A stretch of DNA of 14,157 nt from NCBI GenBank assembly GCA_015521535.1, contig WAOA01000034.1, forward strand, positions 1-14,157. Reading direction: 5' to 3'. Below are positions 5,748-13,686 of this stretch, one piece after another. Position numbers and translations under genes: made by a program. Positions within the stretch are counted from its first letter, which is position 1, and the number at the start of each line of letters is the position of its first letter. This stretch comes from Candidatus Aenigmatarchaeota archaeon (GTDB lineage: Archaea; Aenigmatarchaeota; Aenigmatarchaeia; Aenigmatarchaeales; SZUA-1535). The notes beneath the pieces are model-generated. The model was not told the origin of the DNA. It saw only the letters and a program-made list of their open reading frames with translations, and made no database searches.

Positions 5748-6881
5748 TCACTTTTTCCCTTTCTTCGGTGAAAACACTAATTCAACAACACCTGTTCCCA
5801 TAGGAACAACTTGATTAATCATTACATTTTCTATTGAACTTTCGAGCGTATCAACTTCTCCTGCTAATGCGGCCTGAGTAAGGTGTTTAATTGTCTCTTC
5901 GAAATTCGCCCTTGCAAGCACAGAGCCTTTTGCACCTGCTACGCCGTACCTACCTATTGGTTTTACTATCCCGTCTACGGTCATCATATCCGCCACTAAA
6001 GTTATATGTCTGGGAATTACGTCAAGACCCTGTTCTTCAAGCGTTTTCGTAACTTCTTCTATTATAAGATTTCTAACCGCTTCAATACCAAGTACTCTCG
6101 CGGTTTCGTGGATATCGTTAGAAACCGTTCTGGTTGTATCCACTCCTTCAACTTCCAGTATTTTCTTTAAATTACTACCCAAAGTTAATATAACCCATTC
6201 ATCGCCCTCTCTTCTTACAATAGTTTGTCTAATACCTTTTATACCTCTTATATTAAGAGATAAAACTTTAGTTTTCATTTTATGAAGTTCTTTTATTTCT
6301 TCACCTTCTCTTAATTTAACAGTAATTTTACTTTTCGATGTTCTTATGTTGATTTTAAACGCTTCTTTTATTTTCTTTGAAATTTCTTCAGGAGTAACAT
6401 CGTATTTTTCAAGTAGTTCTGTATCCAAGAAAAATTCGATTTGATTGTTAAGTATATCGACTACCGACGATTTTACAACATCTTCAACTTTTAACTCTCT
6501 TATTTTGTTCGCTATTTCTTTTGCTTTTTCTCTTGTGTTATAATCCTTTTTCAAATGAATCTTCATCATAGGTGTAGAAGGCTGCCTTCTCGCATCAAAA
6601 ATTTCTATTAATCTCGGCAAACCTAAGGTAACCTTTATTTCGGCAGCACCGGCAACGTGATAAGTACGCATTGTCATTTGTGTAGCAGGTTCGGAAATAC
6701 TCTGCGCCGTTACAACACCTATTGCCTCTCCTGGCTCGTATTTCGATTTTTCATAAATATCTTTAACTTTTTCTACGAGTTTATTTTTCTTGTTTTCATC
6801 CAGTTTATACTTTCTACTAACTTCTTTTATTTTCTCCGCGATTTTTTCCGGCAATTCTTCTTTCAATTTTTCGAAATTCAT
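5748..6881 (-). CDS. rpoA2: DNA-directed RNA polymerase subunit A''
   Basis: The C-terminal half of the split largest subunit, 377 residues from ATG at 6881. It carries the trigger loop: A53-H75 region with Q60, Q68, M71, R72 and H75, the last equivalent to the catalytic-loop His of yeast Rpb1 (H1085). The loop reads QSISEPATQMTMRTYHVAG, with Ser and Ala where many archaea have Gly (QSIGEPGTQM). The GLPRLIEIFDARRQPSTPMM motif and the C-terminal assembly region ending ELVFSP follow. Longer starts exist in frame (GTG 6890, ATG 6887), but GTGAT at 6890-6886 looks like a Shine-Dalgarno 4 bases before ATG 6881. The gap to rpoA1 is 11 bases. Confidence 0.95.
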   Translation of the reverse strand: MNFEKLKEELPEKIAEKIKEVSRKYKLDENKKNKLVEKVKDIYEKSKYEPGEAIGVVTAQSISEPATQMTMRTYHVAGAAEIKVTLGLPRLIEIFDARRQPSTPMMKIHLKKDYNTREKAKEIANKIRELKVEDVVKSSVVDILNNQIEFFLDTELLEKYDVTPEEISKKIKEAFKINIRTSKSKITVKLREGEEIKELHKMKTKVLSLNIRGIKGIRQTIVRREGDEWVILTLGSNLKKILEVEGVDTTRTVSNDIHETARVLGIEAVRNLIIEEVTKTLEEQGLDVIPRHITLVADMMTVDGIVKPIGRYGVAGAKGSVLARANFEETIKHLTQAALAGEVDTLESSIENVMINQVVPMGTGVVELVFSPKKGKK

Positions 6882-6892
6882 ACACATCACTT

Positions 6893-9388
6893 TTATATCG
6901 TATTCAATAATATGTTTTCGACATCTATTTCTCCCCAGTCCGATTTCGCAGGATCTATGCCATCTTCACCGGGTACGAACTGGACTATAACCTTCCTCCC
7001 ATCCCTTACCGTAAAATCGTATTCTACTTTTAAGTCTTGCAACGCATTCATTAATCTTCTTTCCATGTATCCACTATGTTTAGTTCGAAGCGACTTATCC
7101 ATCAAACCTTCTCTTCCGTTCATCACATCGAAGAAGAATTCATAAACATTCAACCCAGATTTATACGAAGACTTAACAAATCCGTGTGCTTCAGGCGAGA
7201 GTTCATTCCAGTTAAAGTGGGAAAGCACACGCTTTCTGTATCCACGGTGGATTCTTTCTCCTAATAACGTTTCCTGTCCTACGCAAGTCGAGATTTGAAT
7301 TAGATTAACTAAACTACCCCTTGCACCCGACTGAGACATTACAAGCGAGTCGCTCTTCGGTAGATTCTCCAAAACTAATTTTTCAGCATATGAAAGCACG
7401 CCTTTAAGCTCTGCAAGAATGTGTGCTTCTAAACTTTCTTTGGCTGTTCTACCCGGAAGTATTTCTATCTCATTTGCATAGTATTTTTCGATGAGTTTGT
7501 TAACCCTTTGCTTTGTTTTCTCTATGTATTTCCTTATATCCTGTAGATTTTCTTCTGGTATGTCGTAATCGTCTAAGCCGCATGTAAAGCCGCGATGGTC
7601 CAAATATCTTATTCCTAGTTGTGATACTCTATCAAGGAACTTATGCGCTTCTTCTGTACCGCAGAATTTCTCAACCAAACTTAGAAGTTTACCTTTTTCC
7701 CTACCGATCGCTTTCGAATCTATTACACCGCAAACCAGTTTACCGTTTTTCACTACAACATAGGCATCGTAAGGACACTTTTCTTTTCTACACTTTTCGC
7801 AACCTCTGCATGCTTTTGCCTTGAATTCCGTGTTAATATTTTTCGGGATGAGCATGGAAAATACATCCTTTCCTGATATTTTATTCTTTTTCGGAAGAGT
7901 AAAGTCAATACCTGGACGCATACCTATTTCGCATAAAATCTGAAATGCTTTACTCCTCTCCAAGAATGTGTCCTTTTTTGTTAATAGGAAACACCCGGAA
8001 ATATGATCCTGCTCGCAACCGATTATCGGCCCGCCGAAACGCGGGGAGCGTATATGGTGCTGAACTTCCATAAGTATCTCTGCTTCTGCCTGCGCCTCGA
8101 TTGTTTGCGGCACGTGAAGATTCATTTCGTCTCCGTCAAAGTCTGCGTTATAAGGAGGACATACGCATAGATTTAATGTAAATGTCCTCCACGGTGTTAC
8201 ACGAACGCGATGAGCCATTATCGACATTCGATGCAAACTCGGTTGTCTGTTAAAAAGGACTATATCACCGTTTTGTAAATGCCTTTCTACGATATATCCA
8301 GGGGAAAGTTCTTTTGCTATTTCTTCTGCATTTTCCCTCGTTATTTTCTTTCTCTTTCCGTCTGGCCTTATTACATAATTCGCGCCTGGCCATCTATCTG
8401 CATTAAGAACGAGTTTTCTCATTTCATCTAAATTCTCTTCTCTAATCATAACAGGGATTGTGAGTTCCTTCGCTACCATTAGCGGTACGCCTACTTCGTT
8501 GATAGATATCATAGGATCGGGTGAAATTACAGTTCTGGCGGAGAAGTTAACTCTTTTACCGGTTAAATTATGTCTAAACCTACCCTCTTTTGTTTTCAGA
8601 CGTTGAGCAAGTGTCTTTAAAGGTCTTCCCGATCTATGTCTAGCCTGCGGCAATCCAGAAACTTCGTTATCGAAATATGTGGCAACATGGTATTGAAGAA
8701 GTTCCCATAAATCATCTATTATAAAATCGGGTGCACCGCTTAAAATATTTTCATTTAAAAGTTTATTGATTCTTACTATATCAACAAGTTTGTGCGTTAA
8801 ATCATCTTCACTCCTTTCTCCTGTCTCAAGAGTAATAGAAGGCCTCATTGTTACAGGCGGTACAGGAAGAACCGTGAGCACTAGCCACTCTGGTCTACCA
8901 CCCTTTATTCCGAGTTTTGAAAGGTCTTCATCCGGTATTTTTTCTAAAATTTCTCTCAATTCCTGTGGATTCAGCGTTTTTCCATCGAGTTTGTAAATAT
9001 ATGGCTTCTCGAATTTAACGGTTTTCACTTCAGCACCGCAATACGGGCAAGTTCTTTTACTTTTACCAACTAATGGTTTTTTTGAAATAACTCTTCCACA
9101 ATCGTGGCAAACTACACGAAGAATGTTGTAAATGGTTTTTGTATATAGAATATGAACAACAGGCTTTACGAGTTCTATATGCCCAAAGTGTCCTGGACAA
9201 TTTCCCATTCTTTCCCCGCAGGTTCTGCATCTTAGTCCGGGGTCTATTACCCCGAGTTTCGGATCCATTAATCCACCTTCTACCGGAAATCCATCTGCAT
9301 CGTAAATTTCAGTTTTAGTTATTTCCGCGGCCGACATCTTTTTTATCATCTGCGGCGATAATAGACCAAATTTTATATTTTCTATCAT
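6893..9388 (-). CDS. rpoA1: DNA-directed RNA polymerase subunit A'
   Basis: The N-terminal half of the largest subunit, 831 residues (family usually about 870-900). In order: a clamp zinc site (C54, C57, C64, H67), a second site (C94, C97, C114, C117), the switch and rudder region, and the catalytic loop NADFDGDEMNLH, whose D416, D418 and D420 hold the active-site Mg. A Cys-rich segment (CRGCEKCRKEKC) follows, then the bridge helix near 755-785. Between C97 and C114 there are only 16 residues, where other archaea have a longer helical clamp-head insert; this explains part of the short length. The bridge helix reads LRTKHSGYMERRL and differs from the usual VRT(A/S)xSGYMQRRL. The ATG at 9388 follows the rpoB stop by 4 bases, within GGTGTGATATTATG. 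Confidence 0.97.
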   Translation of the reverse strand: MIENIKFGLLSPQMIKKMSAAEITKTEIYDADGFPVEGGLMDPKLGVIDPGLRCRTCGERMGNCPGHFGHIELVKPVVHILYTKTIYNILRVVCHDCGRVISKKPLVGKSKRTCPYCGAEVKTVKFEKPYIYKLDGKTLNPQELREILEKIPDEDLSKLGIKGGRPEWLVLTVLPVPPVTMRPSITLETGERSEDDLTHKLVDIVRINKLLNENILSGAPDFIIDDLWELLQYHVATYFDNEVSGLPQARHRSGRPLKTLAQRLKTKEGRFRHNLTGKRVNFSARTVISPDPMISINEVGVPLMVAKELTIPVMIREENLDEMRKLVLNADRWPGANYVIRPDGKRKKITRENAEEIAKELSPGYIVERHLQNGDIVLFNRQPSLHRMSIMAHRVRVTPWRTFTLNLCVCPPYNADFDGDEMNLHVPQTIEAQAEAEILMEVQHHIRSPRFGGPIIGCEQDHISGCFLLTKKDTFLERSKAFQILCEIGMRPGIDFTLPKKNKISGKDVFSMLIPKNINTEFKAKACRGCEKCRKEKCPYDAYVVVKNGKLVCGVIDSKAIGREKGKLLSLVEKFCGTEEAHKFLDRVSQLGIRYLDHRGFTCGLDDYDIPEENLQDIRKYIEKTKQRVNKLIEKYYANEIEILPGRTAKESLEAHILAELKGVLSYAEKLVLENLPKSDSLVMSQSGARGSLVNLIQISTCVGQETLLGERIHRGYRKRVLSHFNWNELSPEAHGFVKSSYKSGLNVYEFFFDVMNGREGLMDKSLRTKHSGYMERRLMNALQDLKVEYDFTVRDGRKVIVQFVPGEDGIDPAKSDWGEIDVENILLNTI

Positions 9389-9392
9389 AATA

Positions 9393-12300
9393 TCACACCT
9401 TAAGATTTATTTTCGGATATATTCCCATTGCTTTCAGTTCATCTAGCATGAGTTTGAACGCATAGGACATTTTCACTTTCACGACATTCGAGGATTTGCA
9501 TACAGGACAATAACTAATACCTTTTGTTTTATTTTCTATCGCAATCATACCGCATTCCTTGCATATGGGAATTTCTGTTTCATCTGACGAAAACCTTTCT
9601 TTAAGTACTAACGCCGCGCCATGTGCTATTAAACAATCCTTCTCCATCTCTCCCAGACGCAATCCACCTTCCTTAGCGCGACCTTCTGTTGGCTGTTTCG
9701 TAAGCAGTGTTACAGGACCGCGAGAACGCGCATGGATTTTATCCGCTACCATATGATCGAGTTTATTGTAATAAATAACACCTGTGAAGATCTCCGCTTC
9801 GTATACTTCGCCTGTAATCCCGTTATAAAATTTTTCTTTACCGTCAGAGCGGAAGCCGAGTTTTTTCAACGCCTCTCTAAGAGCCTGCTCTTTTTCGCCT
9901 TCGAAGCCAGAGCCGTTTATTATTCTACCTTCAAGCGCACCAACTTTTCCTGCGAGTATTTCCAGAAGTTGACCCATTGTTTGACGGGAAGGTATGCCAT
10001 GAGGATTGAAAATTATATCAGGTATTACGCCAGAAGCAGAGAAAGGCATATCTTCTTGCGGAACTATTAAGCCAATTACACCTTTTTGTCCGTGTCTACT
10101 CGCGAACTTATCACCGACTTCCGGAACGCGCCAATCTCTTACAACAACTTTCACGTATTTATTACCGTTTTCGCTTTCCGTCAGGAATACCCTATCCACT
10201 ATGCCACTTTCCTTATGGCGAACGCAAACAGAGGTTTCCCTTCTGTTTCCTATTGTACCGGCAAGCGTAGTGGTGGAAAGAAAACGTAATGGCGATACCC
10301 TTCCTACCAAAACGCTACCGTCTTTTACTTCTGTTTCAGGATATATTATACCGTCTTCCGGTAAATGAGCATAATCTTTTTCGCTTCTGTATCCTCGAAC
10401 ATCCTTTTCGGGTATACCTATTTCATCTTCCTGTCCGCCGGGATATTTTCTTTCTTCTGCTGTATATGTCCTGAAAAATGTCGAGGTAAACCTACCACGC
10501 TCTATAGACGCCTTGTTAAATACCAAAGCGTCTTCCATGTTAAAGCCCTTATAGGACATTATTGCAATTACAACATTTTGTCCTGCAGGATGTGTTTCAA
10601 AACCGGAAATTTCGAAGGAGTTGGTTCTTACTATCGGTGTTTGAGGATAGTTTAAAATATTCGATTTCGTATCCGTTCTTACTAAGTAGTTCGACTGATA
10701 TATACCTATTGATTGCCCTATCATTTTTGCTCCGTAGTTTACTCTGTCTCCTCGATTATACTCTGGAAACGGAATCAAACTTGCATCCAATCCGAGAGCG
10801 CATAAAGGTGAAATTTCCATATAATTATGCTTTTCCGTTAGTTCATCTTCGTTTAACGCGATTAAAGCATTTTCTTCCTCTTCTGCGTCGAGGTATTCAA
10901 TTACACCAAAAGAAATGAGATCGCTCCATGTGATTTCACCGCTTTTCAACTTCTCCACATACTCTTTCGTGAACTTTGGTTTACCGTTTTCTACTACTAT
11001 AAGAGGCCTTCTTATTCTTCCGGAATCTGTGTTTATTCTTATTTCTTTCGTGTCTTCAAATACAGCAATGTTTATTTGATTGTTGATCAAGCCATTTCTT
11101 CTTTTCCTTCTTATTTCTTCAACTATTTCGCCGCTTTCCACATATCCAACCGGGTTACCATCAACGAAAACAAGATACCCATTTTCTATTTTTTTATCCG
11201 AAAGATTTAGCATATTTTTCAATTTCTTTTTTTCTAAAGGCGATATACCACTGGTAATCTCTGCGGTGAGCGCAAGAAACTTTCTTAAACCTATAGTTGG
11301 TCCTTCAGGAGTTTCGGCAGGGCAAAGTCTGCCAAATTGAGTTGCATGTAATTCCCGCGCTTCGAAATGTTCTTGAGAAGAACTCAAAGGTGAGACAACG
11401 CTTCTGAGATGCGACTGAGTTTTCATGAAATTCAGTCTTTCCAATCTTTGGGATACACCAGTTCTACCGCCTACCCAGGCACCTGTTGCTAGCGCCGAGA
11501 CTAAATTAGAAGTTACAATATTAGATTCTACAACAGTTTGCACAGGCGGTAATTTGCCACGCTTTGCAAGTTTCTGAAAACTGTAATTTATTCTTGCTAT
11601 AAGTCCCCATCTTCCTATTAATATAGAGCGGAAAAGAACATCCAGCAAATCGCCTACCATTTTTAATCTCTTATTAGCCACGTGATCCAAATCATCCTTC
11701 TCTATTTTTCCTAATACAAGGAGTATTAGTTTTCTAACAGCGATAGCAAGATATTTTGCCTTTTCCTTTCTCGCTTTAGGTTCTTGACCCAAGTGCGGAA
11801 GTAGATATCTATCCAGAAGTTGCGAAACCCTTTCTTTTATTTGCTCCTTCGGTAATTTCTGCATTTTTCCTATAAATTCTATTGCTTCCTTTTGTGTTGT
11901 GACATCGATCATATACAAATTTCCGTAAATTTCGTTTGCTATCTCATCTTCTGTGCCTATTGCTTCTATTATTTCTTTATCTGTTTCCAAACCCAAAGCC
12001 TTGAAGAGAACTATTATTGGTACTCTTCTCAGATTCGCGAAAGAGATGAAAATCATTCCATCTGTTTTTCTTTCTATCAGATGCTTTTGGACAAATCCGC
12101 TTCTTTCCGAGTTTATTCTTACGATATGAGGATAACTTCCTTCCTGTGTTTCAAGAATCATTCTGTTCGGAGCGATTTCTTCCAAGGATACAACAACTCT
12201 TTCGGTTCCGTTAACAATGAAATAGCCACCGGGATCGTCTGGATCTTCTCCCGCTTCAATTAACTCTTCCCTCGACATTCTGGAAAGCGGACAAAACTTT

Positions 12301-12671
12301 GATTTAACCATTATAGGAAGATCCCCTAAGTGCACTTCCGATGTTCCCATCTCTTTTCCGTTTACTATCGGAGTCATCTCAACGAAGATAGGCGCGGCAT
12401 AAGTCAAGTCTCTTATCCTCGCTTCTCTCGGTAGAATTTTTCTTATAGAGCCGTCTGCTTCTCTTATATAAGGTTCGCCTATTCTTACTCTTCCGAGTTT
12501 TATTTCAAGTTCGCCTATTTCAGGCACTTCTGGTTTGAGTACACCTATTTCATCTATAATTTTTTGTATGCCGTTCTCTACCCAATTTTCAAAACTTTCT
12601 ATTTGAAATTTCGTAAGTCCTACATCCCGCTTGAAGGCTTCTAATACTGTTTTTAAATCTTCTCTATCCAT
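9393..12671 (-). CDS. rpoB: DNA-directed RNA polymerase subunit B (unsplit)
   Basis: A full-length, single-chain second-largest subunit of 1092 residues. Many methanogens and halophiles split it into B' and B''; this organism does not. Landmarks: the lobe/protrusion region (GGYFIVNGTERV), fork region (AETPEGPTIGLRKFLAL), GFNMEDALVFNKAS (from G709), and the hybrid-binding GDKFASRHGQKG (853-864). The C-terminal clamp zinc site uses C1037, C1040, C1055 and C1058. ATG at 12671 is preferred: GTGAT ends 3 bases before it, the spacing seen at rpoA1 and rpoH. An in-frame GTG at 12683 overlaps the rpoH stop (GTGA) and would add four residues. Second gene of the polymerase operon. Confidence 0.97.
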   Translation of the reverse strand: MDREDLKTVLEAFKRDVGLTKFQIESFENWVENGIQKIIDEIGVLKPEVPEIGELEIKLGRVRIGEPYIREADGSIRKILPREARIRDLTYAAPIFVEMTPIVNGKEMGTSEVHLGDLPIMVKSKFCPLSRMSREELIEAGEDPDDPGGYFIVNGTERVVVSLEEIAPNRMILETQEGSYPHIVRINSERSGFVQKHLIERKTDGMIFISFANLRRVPIIVLFKALGLETDKEIIEAIGTEDEIANEIYGNLYMIDVTTQKEAIEFIGKMQKLPKEQIKERVSQLLDRYLLPHLGQEPKARKEKAKYLAIAVRKLILLVLGKIEKDDLDHVANKRLKMVGDLLDVLFRSILIGRWGLIARINYSFQKLAKRGKLPPVQTVVESNIVTSNLVSALATGAWVGGRTGVSQRLERLNFMKTQSHLRSVVSPLSSSQEHFEARELHATQFGRLCPAETPEGPTIGLRKFLALTAEITSGISPLEKKKLKNMLNLSDKKIENGYLVFVDGNPVGYVESGEIVEEIRRKRRNGLINNQINIAVFEDTKEIRINTDSGRIRRPLIVVENGKPKFTKEYVEKLKSGEITWSDLISFGVIEYLDAEEEENALIALNEDELTEKHNYMEISPLCALGLDASLIPFPEYNRGDRVNYGAKMIGQSIGIYQSNYLVRTDTKSNILNYPQTPIVRTNSFEISGFETHPAGQNVVIAIMSYKGFNMEDALVFNKASIERGRFTSTFFRTYTAEERKYPGGQEDEIGIPEKDVRGYRSEKDYAHLPEDGIIYPETEVKDGSVLVGRVSPLRFLSTTTLAGTIGNRRETSVCVRHKESGIVDRVFLTESENGNKYVKVVVRDWRVPEVGDKFASRHGQKGVIGLIVPQEDMPFSASGVIPDIIFNPHGIPSRQTMGQLLEILAGKVGALEGRIINGSGFEGEKEQALREALKKLGFRSDGKEKFYNGITGEVYEAEIFTGVIYYNKLDHMVADKIHARSRGPVTLLTKQPTEGRAKEGGLRLGEMEKDCLIAHGAALVLKERFSSDETEIPICKECGMIAIENKTKGISYCPVCKSSNVVKVKMSYAFKLMLDELKAMGIYPKINLKV

Positions 12672-12679
12672 ACAATCAC

Positions 12680-12919
12680 TCACTCCTTAACAACTAATCT
12701 ATAATATACTACCTCTCCCACGAGTTCGTTTTTTCTTATTATTTTTATAACATCTCCGGGCTTCGCACCTATGGCTTTGACCACAGGATCGCGAACAAGG
12801 ATTTTAGGTAGTTGTTTTTCATCTATATTATATTTTTCTAACAACTTCTTCTTTTCTTCCTCACTAAGAATTACATGTTCCGGAACTAGTCTGTGTTTTA
12901 GAATGTTAAACCCCGCCAA
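12680..12919 (-). CDS. rpoH: DNA-directed RNA polymerase subunit H (Rpb5 C-terminal type)
   Basis: The archaeal RpoH assembles on the polymerase jaw and matches the C-terminal domain of eukaryotic Rpb5. The pattern is complete: HRLVPEHVILSEEEKKKLL, then QLPKILVRDPVVKAIGAKPGDVIKI, then a GEVVYYRLVV ending. The frame extends up to ATG at 12967, but a consensus TATA box at 12971-12978 puts transcription start near 12948, so that ATG should not be in the mRNA. The start chosen is TTG at 12919: AGGGTGATATCTTG places a strong Shine-Dalgarno 3 bases upstream, and the resulting 79 residues fit the family length. First gene of the operon. Its stop region (AAGGAGTGAGTGAT) carries the rpoB Shine-Dalgarno. 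Confidence 0.93.
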   Translation of the reverse strand: MAGFNILKHRLVPEHVILSEEEKKKLLEKYNIDEKQLPKILVRDPVVKAIGAKPGDVIKIIRKNELVGEVVYYRLVVKE

Positions 12920-12970
12920 GATATCACCCTGCGTAATTACACCAAAGCATTTTTTATGAAGATTCAAACT

Positions 12971-12978
12971 TATTTAAA
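12971..12978 (-). promoter_or_regulatory. TATA box of the rpoH-rpoB-rpoA1-rpoA2-rpl30e-nusA operon
   Basis: The minus strand reads TTTAAATA, a perfect box A, preceded by a purine-rich BRE-like GAAAAC (12984-12979). Predicted transcription start is near 12948, giving a leader of about 29 bases with a Shine-Dalgarno before the TTG start of rpoH. Confidence 0.7.
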
Positions 12979-12982
12979 GTTT

Positions 12983-12994
12983 TCGGTCTACCGA
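12983..12994. promoter_or_regulatory. Inverted repeat upstream of the polymerase operon TATA box
   Basis: TCGGTCTACCGA has two 5-bp arms around a CT centre. It abuts the BRE and lies 4 bases beyond the TATA box. It could be an operator or a small hairpin at the end of the upstream transcript. Only position supports a role. Confidence 0.3.
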
Positions 12995-13010
12995 TGCTCG
13001 TCACACACCT

Positions 13011-13499
13011 TTATAATTTATATCCTATTTCCCTGAGGAATTTCTTTCTTTCCTTCACATCTTCCTCTTTTTCCACACCCGCGGGCTTTTCTCCGTCTAT
13101 TACACCTAATATTCCCCTTCCTTGTGAAGTTTCGGCGATTATTACTTGTAAAGGATTTGCAGTAGCACAGTAAATATTGCATACTTCAGGAATATTTTTA
13201 ATAGCGTTCAAAATATTTATCGGGTATCCTTCTCTTATGAATATTATAAAAGAATGCCCGGCACCTATTTTCATAGCCGCTTCTTCCGCAACATTTTTTA
13301 AAGAATCATCATTTCCTTCGCTTCTAACCAGTCTTTTCCCAGAAGCCTCGCAAAATGCAAACCCAAATTGCATATGCGGAGCAGTAGTTACAATAACTTC
13401 GTAAATATCTTCAACCGTCTTTATAAAATGGCTCTGGCCAAGTATAACATTACAACCGGCAGGAATAGAAATTTCTACAACCTCGAATTTTAAGTCCAT
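13011..13499 (-). CDS. Adenosine-specific kinase family protein (DUF355)
   Basis: A 162-residue protein of the compact DUF355 family, whose characterised members bind adenosine nucleotides and are called adenosine-specific kinases. The conserved blocks are all present: CNVILGQSHFIKTVEDIYE, FGFAFCEASGKRLVRSEGND, IGAGHSFIIF, FPINILNAIKN-like (YPINILNAIKNIPEVC), YCATANPLQVIIAET and GRGILGVIDG, with the ending KKFLREIGYKL. Length is normal. No signal peptide or membrane segment; cytoplasmic. TTTATAAA at 13522-13529 is centred 26.5 bases before the ATG and no Shine-Dalgarno is seen, so the mRNA is predicted to be leaderless. It lies upstream of rpoH on the same strand with 91 bases between the frames, but rpoH has its own promoter. 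Confidence 0.9.
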   Translation of the reverse strand: MDLKFEVVEISIPAGCNVILGQSHFIKTVEDIYEVIVTTAPHMQFGFAFCEASGKRLVRSEGNDDSLKNVAEEAAMKIGAGHSFIIFIREGYPINILNAIKNIPEVCNIYCATANPLQVIIAETSQGRGILGVIDGEKPAGVEKEEDVKERKKFLREIGYKL

Positions 13500-13521
13500 G
13501 TAATCATAAACTTACCAATAG

Positions 13522-13529
13522 TTTATAAA
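13522..13529 (-). promoter_or_regulatory. TATA box of the DUF355 gene
   Basis: TTTATAAA, centred 26.5 bases upstream of the ATG at 13499. Predicted leaderless transcript. Confidence 0.6.
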
Positions 13530-13621
13530 TTTAACGTTTTCTGATTTGGCGGATATCATCGCTTCTTATCGTACACGTGCAGGACTGACATATTGTCCAG
13601 AGAAAATAGCCGTTAAAACTA

Positions 13622-13646
13622 ATTCAAACCAATTCGAATTTTGAAT
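13622..13646. repeat. Inverted repeat with nested palindrome downstream of the partial gene
   Basis: ATTCAAA (13622-13628) pairs with TTTGAAT (13640-13646). Between and overlapping them is the perfect palindrome AATTCGAATT (13631-13640). It lies in the 187-base gap after the stop at 13687. It may be a terminator hairpin or a protein-binding site; no strong T-run follows on either strand. Confidence 0.35.
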
Positions 13647-13686
13647 AGACAATTAATTTTAATAGATAAAATAAGTCGAACAAAGA

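Noticed and set aside
6657..7145. 162-codon antisense frame over rpoA2/rpoA1
   Set aside because: Phe-rich shadow crossing the junction of two certain genes; composition is that of reverse-complemented coding DNA.
7740..7830. Cys-rich segment of A' (CRGCEKCRKEKC) as an inserted ferredoxin-like domain
   Set aside because: I recall a comparable Cys-containing stretch before DAYVV in other archaeal A' proteins, so it is not clearly novel.
12680..12683. rpoB starting at GTG 12683, overlapping the rpoH stop
   Set aside because: ATG 12671 has GTGAT at the same 3-base spacing as rpoA1 and rpoH. The GTG has only GGAG/AAGG directly against it. The longer form is possible but less likely.
12920..12967. 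N-terminal extension of RpoH from ATG 12967
   Set aside because: The ATG sits beside a perfect TATA box and would lie upstream of the transcription start. RpoH homologues begin near the chosen TTG, which has a strong Shine-Dalgarno.
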